A stretch of DNA of 64,000 nucleotides from JAAUTY01 sp964397305 (GTDB lineage: Bacteria; Cyanobacteriota; Cyanobacteriia; Cyanobacteriales; Spirulinaceae). Numbering within the stretch: the first letter of the stretch is position 1; the number at the start of each line of letters is the position of its first letter. A model generated the notes under the pieces. The model was given only the letters and a program-made list of their open reading frames with translations, was not told where the DNA came from and searched no databases. The DNA lies in assembly GCA_964397305.1 (NCBI GenBank), contig CAYNIP010000016.1:22235-86234 (forward strand), given 5' to 3'. The position numbers and the translations under genes are program-made. This document shows, one piece after another, positions 32,582 to 40,294 of the stretch.

Positions 32582-32899
32582 TTAGCCTTGCGGTAAGTAG
32601 CGGTATTCATCCTTTTTGCGGTAGGTCAGGCCACTCTGCGTGGATACCGTATCGATAATGCCGACGACGAGGGCATCAATCGGCGATCGCTCCCGGCCCT
32701 CCGGATCAGCGGCGATCGCCCGGCGGCTAATCAGCACCCATTCATCAATCCCAGCCCCCACGCGGTCGGCCGCCACCTCGTAGTGATCCTCGAGCTCGCC
32801 ATTGGCGGCTACGAACTGCACAACGAGCAGCTTAACGCCTTGCATGGTGTCCAGTTTCTGGGTGCTGACTACCGTTCCGAGAACCTTCGCAATCTTCAT
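32582..32899 (-). CDS. ccmL: Carboxysome vertex protein CcmL
   Basis: 105 residues of the EutN/CcmL pentameric family: MKIAKVLGTVVSTQKLDTMQG, then LLVVQFVAANGELEDHYEVAADRVGAGIDEWVLIS and the closing VVGIIDTVSTQSGLTYRKKDE. Pentamers cap the vertices of the icosahedral shell. It lies 13 bp after the third ccmK and upstream of ccmM. ATG at 32899. Confidence 0.97.
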   Translation of the reverse strand: MKIAKVLGTVVSTQKLDTMQGVKLLVVQFVAANGELEDHYEVAADRVGAGIDEWVLISRRAIAADPEGRERSPIDALVVGIIDTVSTQSGLTYRKKDEYRYLPQG

Positions 32900-32912
32900 G
32901 AACGAGGGGAAC

Positions 32913-33251
32913 CTAGCGACGGCCTAACGCACTGGGGTTCACGCTCTCACGAAACTGCTCCACCGCTTCGGTGTAGCGAATCGGCAAGACGTATTCCAGG
33001 TTCTCATGGGGACGAGCGATGATGTGGGTCGAAAGCACCTCCCCCCCATTGACCCGCTTCACATTTTCAATCCCCGCCGACACAGAGGCTTGCACCTCCG
33101 AGACATCACCGCGCACGATCACCGTGACGCGACCGGAGCCAATCTTCTCGTAGCCCACCAGGGTGACACGGGCGGCTTTCACCATCGCGTCCGCCGCTTC
33201 AACGACAGCAGGAAACCCAAGAGTTTCGATCATTCCAACAGCAATTGACAT
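32913..33251 (-). CDS. ccmK1: Carboxysome shell hexamer protein CcmK1-like
   Basis: 112 residues, a single BMC domain with the pore motif KIGSGRVTV and the RPHENLEYVLPIRY end. It carries an extra nine residues at the C-terminus (ESVNPSALGRR) compared with its two upstream paralogues, which is the usual difference between CcmK1 and CcmK2. It forms hexameric shell facets. ATG at 33251; the third ccmK in the operon, directly before ccmL. Confidence 0.93.
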   Translation of the reverse strand: MSIAVGMIETLGFPAVVEAADAMVKAARVTLVGYEKIGSGRVTVIVRGDVSEVQASVSAGIENVKRVNGGEVLSTHIIARPHENLEYVLPIRYTEAVEQFRESVNPSALGRR

Positions 33252-33356
33252 GAATATTGTTCCTCAGCAATTAATGAATTTGTTTGCAAGGGGGCGGGCC
33301 AAAAGGGGTGAGTGCCTCCGCCCTAGACCCCGCACCCAGGGGAAACCAGACCCACC

Positions 33357-33668
33357 TTAGTAGGTTCGGAACTGCTCAACTTCTTCGGTGTAGCGAATTG
33401 GCAGGACATACTCCAGGTTCTCGTGGGGACGAGCGATGATGTGGGTCGAAAGCACCTGACCCCCATTGACGCGATTAGCATTTTCGACCCCCGCCGACAC
33501 AGAGGCTTGCACCTCCGAGACATCGCCGCGCACGATCACCGTGACGCGACCGGAGCCAATCTTTTCGTAGCCCACCAGGGTGACACGGGCGGCTTTCACC
33601 ATCGCGTCCGCCGCTTCAACGACAGCAGGAAACCCGAGGGTTTCGATCATTCCAACAGCAATTGACAT
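33357..33668 (-). CDS. ccmK2: Carboxysome shell hexamer protein CcmK2-like
   Basis: 103 residues, BMC domain, pore motif KIGSGR, ending EQFRTY. It is almost identical to the genes on either side, differing mainly in ENANRVNGGQV. GAGGAG lies 10 nt before the ATG at 33668. CcmK2 is the main facet protein and binds the CcmN encapsulation peptide. Confidence 0.94.
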   Translation of the reverse strand: MSIAVGMIETLGFPAVVEAADAMVKAARVTLVGYEKIGSGRVTVIVRGDVSEVQASVSAGVENANRVNGGQVLSTHIIARPHENLEYVLPIRYTEEVEQFRTY

Positions 33669-33765
33669 GAATATTGCTCCTCAGCAACGAATAACTTTGT
33701 GGGCCAGTCAAACGGAGTAACCACCTCCGCCCTAGACCCTGCCCCAGGAGAAAACCAGACCTACC

Positions 33766-34077
33766 TTAGTAGGTTCGGAACTGCTCAACTTCTTCGGTGT
33801 AGCGAATCGGCAGGACATATTCCAGATTCTCATGGGGACGAGCGATAATGTGGGTCGAAAGCACTTCCCCCCCATTGACTCGCTTCACATTTTCAGTCCC
33901 GGCCGACACAGAGGCTTGCACCTCCGAGACATCACCGCGCACGATCACCGTGACGCGACCGGAGCCAATCTTCTCGTAGCCCACCAGGGTGACACGGGCG
34001 GCTTTCACCATCGCGTCCGCCGCTTCAACGACAGCGGGGAACCCCAGCGTTTCGAGCATTCCAACAGCAATGGGCAT
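33766..34077 (-). CDS. ccmK: Carboxysome shell hexamer protein, additional CcmK2-type paralogue
   Basis: 103 residues, first gene of the operon. It differs from the middle paralogue at only a few positions (MPIAVGMLETL, GTENVKRVNGGEV). Most beta-cyanobacterial main ccm operons carry one or two ccmK genes here, so the third is a recent local duplication. The leader between 33669 and 33765 resembles the one between the other copies (both contain CCTCCGCCCTAGACCC), supporting tandem duplication with the intergenic DNA. Confidence 0.93.
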   Translation of the reverse strand: MPIAVGMLETLGFPAVVEAADAMVKAARVTLVGYEKIGSGRVTVIVRGDVSEVQASVSAGTENVKRVNGGEVLSTHIIARPHENLEYVLPIRYTEEVEQFRTY

Positions 34078-34779
34078 CGTAGTCTAAGCTCCTAAAACAG
34101 CAATTCAGGATTAGGCGGCAGCCCAGGGGCAACCTGCGCGCACTACCCAATGGATAACGATTCAATTGAGCATCCAAATTCCGGACAAATCCAAGCCGCC
34201 CTACGCAGCCGCTCTGCGACCACAGCAACCGCCACCTACAACCAGCTTTTGGAATCTATGCGGATTGAACCTACCAGCTATTCCCCGCACTGACTGCTAG
34301 CATCCTTGCAATTGCGCTAGACGGGGCGCGAGTTGCATCTTTTGCAATTGGGATAAGCAATTTTCTACTCTAGATAGAAGCATAAGAAAAAGGTGTACCC
34401 TTTGACAATATAAATCTTTATGATATTTCCAAATTAGACTGTTAATAAAAGTTAATGTATCGACCCCGGTCTTGGTCGCTCCTGGTTCCAGCCTCAGGGT
34501 TTGGGAGGCGCTGCGGAGTGTCCTATAATCAGATTACTGCGCGATCGCCCGCCCTCAGAAGGGCTTCTTCTCTCGGCTTCAGGCCGCTTCAGCAGTCTCC
34601 CTTTGCGGCTGAGTCCTTGCTCATTTCAATGTGAACTGAGTCCGTGAATTTTTAGTGAAAGGTCAGATACGGGCGGCCGGCGATCGCCCTACGGGCAAGG
34701 GCTCGTCCTTGGTTTAGCAAGGGGCAAGCCCAGGTTCCGACTGTTAAGCAAGCATCGACATCCTGCTAAGAGGGTTGGC
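34078..34779. other. Divergent ccm / ndhF4 promoter region
   Basis: 700 bp between the ccm operon and the ndhF4 operon. It is markedly AT-rich at 34370-34460. A near-palindrome ATTA-N6-TAAT (34433-34446) resembles LysR-type sites but is one base off the RbcR spacing. A 47-codon frame at 34150-34293 (+) has no support. On the plus strand TTGACA (34402-34407) is a consensus -35 box without a matching -10. Confidence 0.5.
34379..34408 (-). promoter_or_regulatory. Candidate promoter of the ccm operon
   Basis: On the minus strand TTGTCA (34403-34408), an 18-bp spacer and TATGCT (34379-34384) form a plausible sigma-70-type promoter about 300 bp upstream of the first ccmK. Confidence 0.4.
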
Positions 34780-36678
34780 ATGGCTGAGTTTTTGCTCTGG
34801 AGTAGCTGGTGGATTCCGTTTTATGGCTTGCTGGGAGCGTTTTTGACTCTCCCCTGGTCCCTGGGCCTGGTTCGCCGCACGGGCCCCCGCCCGGCCGCCT
34901 ATATCAATCTTTTGTTAACCGCCTTCGCTTTCCTGCACGGCTCCGCCGCCTTCTGGAGTTCCTGGAGCCGGCCCGCCCAGCAGCTTACCTTCCACTGGCT
35001 GCAAGTGGCGGATCTGGATCTGTCCTTGGCTGTGGTGCAGTCCCCCATTAGCCTCGGAGCCCTGGAGTTGGTGGGCCTGATCAGCCTGCTGGTGCAAATT
35101 TACGCCCTCGGCTATTTAGAAAAAGACTGGTCCCTCGCCCGCTTCTACGGCCTGATGGGCTTCTTCGAGGCGGCCCTCGGGGGCATCGCCATCAGTGACT
35201 CCCTGCTGCTCAGCTATGCGCTGCTGGAAATGCTGACCCTCTCAACCTATTTGCTCGTGGGGTTTTGGTACGCCCAGCCCCTGGTGGTGACGGCGGCTCG
35301 GGATGCCTTCCTGACCAAGCGGGTGGGGGACATTATTCTCCTCATGGGGCTGGTAGCCCTCTCCAGCGATGGGGCTGGGCTCAGCTTCAGCCAACTGGCG
35401 AGCTGGGCCGAGACGACGCCACTGCCCCCCCTGGCGGCAGCCCTCCTGGGCCTGGCCCTGATTGCCGGCCCGACGGGGAAATGTGCTCAGTTTCCCCTCA
35501 ATCTCTGGCTGGATGAAGCGATGGAAGGGCCGAACCCAGCGGGGATTATGCGAAATTCCATCGTGGTGGCGGCGGGGGCCTATGTCTTGATTGAGCTGGA
35601 GCCGGTCTTTACCCTCTCGCCGGTGTCGGCGGATGCGCTGATCGTGATCGGCACGCTGACGGCGGTCGGGGCCTCGCTGATGGCGATCGCCCAGATTGAC
35701 ATCAAACGCACCCTCTCCCACTCCACCAGCGCCTACCTCGGCCTAGTCTTCATCGCCGTTGGCCTGGGACAGGTAGACATTGCCGTGCTGCTGCTCTTTA
35801 CCCACGCGATCGCCAAGGCGCTGCTGTTCATGAGCATCGGCTCGCTCATCCTCAGCACCAGCACCCAGAACATCACGGAAATGGGGGGCCTCGGGGCAAA
35901 ACTGCCCGCCACCACCACCGCTTTTGTGGTGGGCTCTGCCGGCCTCGTGGCCCTGATGCCCCTGGGCCTCTTCTGGACCATGCAACGCTGGCTCAATGGG
36001 GATTGGGCTGTTTCCAGTTGGCTTCTCGCCATCCTCTTGTTTGTCAATGCGTTCAGTGCCCTCAATCTCACCCGTGTCTTCCGCCTCGTCTTCCTGGGTC
36101 CAACCCAACCCAAGACTCGCCGGGTGGCTGAGGTGATCTGGCTGATGGCTGTGCCGATGTTGATCCTTACGGGGATTACCCTGCTCGCTCCTGCCGGTCC
36201 CCTGCGCTGGAGCTTTTGGCTCAGCCCCAAGGCTCCCTTGGTGGCGGCCGGCCAGTGGACGACCCAATGGGGCCTGCCCTTGCTGGTGGCCTCGGGGGTC
36301 GCGGGTTGCCTCGCGGGCTTCTTGATCGAGCTGCGCCGCTCCTCGACCCGGCCAACCCAAAAGGTGTTGCGCCTTCTCCAGGACCTGTTCGCCTACGATT
36401 TCTATATCGCTCGTGTCTATGATCTCACGGTGGTCTGGGCCGTGTCGGCGGCATCCCTGCTCACGGCCTGGTTTGACCGCTATGTGGTGGATGGAGTCGT
36501 CAACCTCGTCGGCCTCGCGACGATCTTCGGCGGCAACACGCTGAAATACAATGTCTCGGGCCAATCCCAGTTCTACATCCTCTCGATCCTGCTCGGCGTG
36601 GCGCTGTTGCTTTGGTTCCTCCTGAGCGGCCAGGGGTCGATCCTGCTGGAGGCCTGGTTCTCTCTATCAGCACGCTAG
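34780..36678 (+). CDS. ndhF4: NDH-1 subunit NdhF4 (CO2-uptake type)
   Basis: 632 residues, a polytopic NuoL-type proton-pumping subunit. MRNSIVVAAGAYVLIELEP, DIKRTLSHSTSAYLGLV, FTHAIAKALLFMSIGS and GLVALMPLGLFW mark the antiporter core. NdhF3/F4 variants belong to NDH-1MS complexes that hydrate CO2 on the thylakoid. I favour F4 over F3 because the gene is divergent from ccmK and followed by ndhD and cupB without cupS, the arrangement known from Nostoc-type genomes. ATG at 34780 follows AAGAGGGTTGGC. Confidence 0.85.
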   Translation: MAEFLLWSSWWIPFYGLLGAFLTLPWSLGLVRRTGPRPAAYINLLLTAFAFLHGSAAFWSSWSRPAQQLTFHWLQVADLDLSLAVVQSPISLGALELVGLISLLVQIYALGYLEKDWSLARFYGLMGFFEAALGGIAISDSLLLSYALLEMLTLSTYLLVGFWYAQPLVVTAARDAFLTKRVGDIILLMGLVALSSDGAGLSFSQLASWAETTPLPPLAAALLGLALIAGPTGKCAQFPLNLWLDEAMEGPNPAGIMRNSIVVAAGAYVLIELEPVFTLSPVSADALIVIGTLTAVGASLMAIAQIDIKRTLSHSTSAYLGLVFIAVGLGQVDIAVLLLFTHAIAKALLFMSIGSLILSTSTQNITEMGGLGAKLPATTTAFVVGSAGLVALMPLGLFWTMQRWLNGDWAVSSWLLAILLFVNAFSALNLTRVFRLVFLGPTQPKTRRVAEVIWLMAVPMLILTGITLLAPAGPLRWSFWLSPKAPLVAAGQWTTQWGLPLLVASGVAGCLAGFLIELRRSSTRPTQKVLRLLQDLFAYDFYIARVYDLTVVWAVSAASLLTAWFDRYVVDGVVNLVGLATIFGGNTLKYNVSGQSQFYILSILLGVALLLWFLLSGQGSILLEAWFSLSAR

Positions 36679-36715
36679 CCTGGGTTGGGCCAGCTCCCCC
36701 ACGGAGACAAGCGAA

Positions 36716-36805
36716 GGGTGCATCTCACTTTGGCGACGCCCCTTCGCCCTACTTGGAAGAAGGGGCTGGGGGATGAGGGCCAACTTGCCTCACGGAGATG
36801 CACCC
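36716..36805 (+). repeat. MITE-like repeat family B, copy 3, inside the ndhF4-ndhD4 gap
   Basis: 90 bp with GGGTGCATCTC / GAGATGCACCC ends and a perfect 8-bp flanking direct repeat CAAGCGAA (36708-36715 and 36806-36813). It is inserted between two genes that are normally co-transcribed. Confidence 0.85.
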
Positions 36806-36905
36806 CAAGCGAAGGAGAGCCAGGGTTCCAGGTCAACGTTGAAAAGGTCAACCGCTCCCGATTTATTGCTGTTGTTCATCCCGTGGCCGCAGCGCCACGA
36901 CGCCC

Positions 36906-38435
36906 ATGCTTAGTGTTCTGATCTGGGGCCCCATTTTGGGGGCTGCTGCCATCGCTCTGTTCCCGCCGGACTGGTCAGCGGCGCGCTTTCGCCAGGTGGC
37001 GCTGGCGATCGCCAGTTTCTTGCTCCTTTGGACCGTAGCGATCGCCTGGCAGTTTGACCCCACCTCGGCCCAGGCCCAGTTGGTGGAGTCCCTGCCCTGG
37101 CTGCCCACCCTGGGCCTCAACTACGCCCTCGGCCTCGACGGCCTCTCCTTTCCCCTGATTTGTCTCAACAGCCTGCTGACGGTGATCGCTATCTACAGCA
37201 GTGCCCTTGAGCGCCAGCGACCCCGCTTTTACTACCTCCTCCTCTTGGTCCTCAGTGGCGGGGTGGCCGGGGCCTTTCTCGCCCAAGATTTACTGCTCTT
37301 TTTTCTGTTCTATGAGCTGGAGATTGTCCCCCTCTATTTTCTGATCGCTATCTGGGGCGGTCAACGGCGCGGCTATGCGGCGATGAAGTTCCTGCTCTAT
37401 ACCGCGATCTCCGGCATCCTCGTGCTGGCCTCGTTCCTGGGGGTTGTCTGGCTCACCGGGGCTGAGAACTTTGCCTATGCACCGCAATTGGCCCGGACCC
37501 TGCCCGTGGGAACCCAATTGCTCCTGCTCGCTCCCTTGCTAGTCGGCCTCTGCATCAAGATCCCGATCTTTCCCTTCCACACCTGGCTACCCGATGCCCA
37601 CGTGGAGGCCTCGACGCCGATCTCGGTGCTCCTGGCTGGAGTGCTGCTGAAGTTGGGAACCTATGGCCTCCTCCGTTTTGGGGTGGGCCTATTTCTAGAC
37701 GCCTGGGTGGCGATCGCTCCCTGGATGGCGAGCCTCGCGGCGATTAGCGCTCTCTATGGGGCTTTGAGCGCGATCGCCCAGACCGACATGAAAAAAGTCG
37801 TAGCCTACTCCTCCATCGCCCACATGGCCTACATCCTCCTGGCCGCCGCAGCGACAACCCCCCTCAGCCTCACGGCGGCCATGTTCCAGATGGTCAGCCA
37901 CGGCCTGATCTCGGCCCTGCTCTTCCTGCTCGTGGGTGTGGTGTATAGCAAAACCGGCAGCCGCGATGTCACCGTCCTGCGCGGGCTGTTGAACCCGGAG
38001 CGCGGGTTGCCCCTGATCGGCAGCCTTACCATCCTTGGGGCGATGGCCAGTGCCGGCATTCCCGGCCTGGTGGGCTTTATTGCGGAGTTCATGGTGTTTC
38101 GGAGTGCGTTTCCCCTGTTCCAGATCCAGACCCTCTGGTGCATGGTGGGCACGGGGTTGACCGCTGTTTATTTCCTGCTGATGATCAACCGTGTCTTCTT
38201 CGGCCGTCTCCCAGATACCTTGGCGCAGCTCCCACGGGTGCAGTGGCAGGATCGCCTGCCGGCCTTTGCCCTCGCCCTTGCCATTATTGTCTTCGGCCTG
38301 CAACCCGCCTGGATGGTGCGCTGGAGCGAGCCCCAGGCCACGGCCCTGGTGGTGAGTCCAGCTCTGCAAGCCGCTGCCCCAACTGTGTCATCATGGAAGC
38401 AGGGCCCAGAACCAGCGGCTCTCCCTCGGTTGTAG
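36906..38435 (+). CDS. ndhD4: NDH-1 subunit NdhD4 (CO2-uptake type)
   Basis: 509 residues, a NuoM-type antiporter-like subunit with about 14 membrane segments: FFLFYELEIVPLYFLIAIWGG, KIPIFPFHTWLPDAHVEAST, DMKKVVAYSSIAHMAYI and MVSHGLISALLFLLVGVVY. It pairs with NdhF4 in the distal arm of NDH-1MS'. No Shine-Dalgarno precedes the ATG at 36906. The 227-bp gap after ndhF4 is mostly a family B element. The assignment to D4 rather than D3 rests on context. Confidence 0.85.
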   Translation: MLSVLIWGPILGAAAIALFPPDWSAARFRQVALAIASFLLLWTVAIAWQFDPTSAQAQLVESLPWLPTLGLNYALGLDGLSFPLICLNSLLTVIAIYSSALERQRPRFYYLLLLVLSGGVAGAFLAQDLLLFFLFYELEIVPLYFLIAIWGGQRRGYAAMKFLLYTAISGILVLASFLGVVWLTGAENFAYAPQLARTLPVGTQLLLLAPLLVGLCIKIPIFPFHTWLPDAHVEASTPISVLLAGVLLKLGTYGLLRFGVGLFLDAWVAIAPWMASLAAISALYGALSAIAQTDMKKVVAYSSIAHMAYILLAAAATTPLSLTAAMFQMVSHGLISALLFLLVGVVYSKTGSRDVTVLRGLLNPERGLPLIGSLTILGAMASAGIPGLVGFIAEFMVFRSAFPLFQIQTLWCMVGTGLTAVYFLLMINRVFFGRLPDTLAQLPRVQWQDRLPAFALALAIIVFGLQPAWMVRWSEPQATALVVSPALQAAAPTVSSWKQGPEPAALPRL

Positions 38436-38496
38436 CAACCGAGCCTGCCCCCCTCCTGGCAACCCTCTCTAGCGTTTAGCTCCAGTACTGAGTCTT

Positions 38497-39639
38497 ATGG
38501 TCGCGGCGAAGTCGAACCCAGCCAGACAGCATCCCCTCACTGCCTACATTGAACACTTTGAAGCCGGCGGTGCTCTCCTCGCGGATTCGCCCCAAAATGT
38601 CCTAGAAGTAGTCGGCATTCTCAAGAGCTATGGGGTCGTGCTCGATGCTTATTCCAAAAATTTGCTCTACATTGCCGAGCACCAATTTCTGGTCTTACTG
38701 CCATTTTTCAAATATTTCAACGGCGAGGTTTCCCTCAAGCGTCTCTGGGCCCACTGGTTTCATGATCGGATTAACTTTGAATATGCTGAATATTGCATGA
38801 AGTCCATGTTTTGGCATGGGGGCGGCCGGCTCGATGCTTACCTGGACACGGACGAGTTTCGGCAGCTTGCCCAAGCGGCGATTCAGGCCCGCTGGCGCGG
38901 TCACTGGCCCATGCTCAGCTTGGATAAACTCTTTCCGGAATTTCTGCCCGAGCAAGTACGAATGTTCGCTTACTACAGCGCCCTGGGACAGTTTTGGCGG
39001 GTGATGAGTGATATATTTCTGGACCTGAGCGATCGCTATGATCGCCGCGAAATCCAGACGATTCCCCAAGTGGTGCAACACATTTTGGCGGGCTTGGTTG
39101 CGGCGGCCAATAAGCCGATTACCTACACCGTCGTCCTCCAGGGTCAATCCTATGACATTCTCCCGGCTGCGGCTGGTTTGACCTTTTTGATGGACACGGC
39201 CGTTCCCTACGTGGAAGCCGTTTTCTTTCGCGGCGCGCCCTTCCCAGGTACGGTTTCCTATAATGCCCAGGCCTACCAAATTCCCGACGAACAAGCCGTC
39301 TTTACCTACGGTGCGCTCTATGCTGACCCCCTCCCCATCGGCGGCTCCGGCATTCCGCCGACCCTGCTGATGCAGGATATGCGCCACTTTCTTCCCGACT
39401 ATTTGCACGATCTCTATCGGAAAAGTATCCGTCAGGAAGATGATCTACGGGTGCAGATTTGCGAGACTTTTCAGAAGTCCATGTTCTGTGTGACCACGGC
39501 CGCGATCCAGGGACTCGCTCCCCACCCCTTGACCACCACCGATCCGGCCGAGCGAGCTGCGAATCATGCCTACCTGGTGCAGTGGTTTAACCGCCTGCAA
39601 ACCTCGCGCCTCGAGCGGGTTAATACTTCCATTTCTTAG
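38497..39639 (+). CDS. cupB: CO2 hydration protein CupB (ChpX)-like
   Basis: 380 residues of the CO2 hydration protein family: NVLEVVGILKSYGVVLDAYSKN-like N-terminal region, FFKYFNGEVSLKRLWAHWFHDRINFEYAEYCM, and TFLMDTAVPYVEAVFFRG. It docks on the NdhF/NdhD arm and supplies the carbonic-anhydrase-like site that turns CO2 into bicarbonate. CupA and CupB are close; CupB is favoured because no cupS follows and because of the ccm linkage. It starts 61 bp after ndhD4. Confidence 0.85.
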   Translation: MVAAKSNPARQHPLTAYIEHFEAGGALLADSPQNVLEVVGILKSYGVVLDAYSKNLLYIAEHQFLVLLPFFKYFNGEVSLKRLWAHWFHDRINFEYAEYCMKSMFWHGGGRLDAYLDTDEFRQLAQAAIQARWRGHWPMLSLDKLFPEFLPEQVRMFAYYSALGQFWRVMSDIFLDLSDRYDRREIQTIPQVVQHILAGLVAAANKPITYTVVLQGQSYDILPAAAGLTFLMDTAVPYVEAVFFRGAPFPGTVSYNAQAYQIPDEQAVFTYGALYADPLPIGGSGIPPTLLMQDMRHFLPDYLHDLYRKSIRQEDDLRVQICETFQKSMFCVTTAAIQGLAPHPLTTTDPAERAANHAYLVQWFNRLQTSRLERVNTSIS

Positions 39640-39645
39640 CACCCT

Positions 39646-39858
39646 ATGCCTGTAACAATTTGGGTTAACGAACAGTTGGACCCCTCGGGGATTGTCCACG
39701 CCTGCATTGCCTGCTGCGATGAAGCGGCAGCCCGAGACTGTCACCAATCCTTTCTCAACAACCTCAGCAACGCCCAGAAGGCAGCGGGGTGGCAGGCACG
39801 CCTGCGAACGGTGGCCTCCTGGGATGAAGTCCCAGTCAATGCCCTGAAGCTGAGCTAG
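39646..39858 (+). CDS. Small conserved protein encoded with cupB
   Basis: 70 residues beginning MPVTIWVNEQLDPSGIVHAC, with a cysteine pair (CIACCDEAAARDCHQSF). It starts 6 bp after the cupB stop, so translational coupling is very likely. I do not recognise a functional family; the position suggests a role with the CO2-uptake NDH-1 complex or in carbon-status signalling. No membrane segment or signal peptide. Confidence 0.75.
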   Translation: MPVTIWVNEQLDPSGIVHACIACCDEAAARDCHQSFLNNLSNAQKAAGWQARLRTVASWDEVPVNALKLS

Positions 39859-39911
39859 GGACTCGCTGCGCTAGGATTGGTTCAGTACACCGAGACCATC
39901 CCTAAGGATCG

Positions 39912-40283
39912 ATGGCCAAGCAACTTCAATTTCGACAACTCCCAGCCGAAGCTGCGGTGTCCTTAGCAGAAGGTCAGGATACAACCCTGCTCCAGGGTTC
40001 AGCCTTCAAGGTGGCTGGCTTCACCCGTTCCCTGCACTATCGGCTGTTGGGGCTGGACGCTCGCTCCTGAGATAATGATCACTGTAAACAACGCCGGACT
40101 TGGGTTGAAGAGGGTCTACAGGGCGAAGTTTTGAACTTGCACTCAGGTCGGTGGGTGAAGGGCCGGGTTCGTGTCCGCATTACGGTCGAGTTTAGTTCCG
40201 AGGAGCCGGAGGATGATCTGCCTCCGGTGAACCCATCGCCGACGGACTCACCGCTGGATGATATTCGCCAATCACGGAGTTAA
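39912..40283 (+). pseudogene. KGK-domain protein gene interrupted by an in-frame TGA
   Basis: Starting at the ATG at 39912, 52 codons (MAKQLQFRQLPAEAAVSLA ... LLGLDARS) are followed by TGA at 40068-40070. The same frame then continues without a shift for 70 more codons to TAA at 40283. The second part has the diagnostic KGK end: LQGEVLNLHSGRWVKGRVRV, EFSSEEPEDD and SPLDDIRQ. KGK proteins are small cyanobacterial proteins of unknown function. One base change would restore a 123-residue protein, so this is a recent nonsense mutation, a sequencing error or, less likely, readthrough. Confidence 0.75.
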
Positions 40284-40294
40284 AGGGGCTGGTA

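Noticed and set aside
34150..34293. 47-codon frame in the ccm-ndhF4 promoter region
   Set aside because: No ribosome site or family resemblance; low-complexity Ala/Thr composition.
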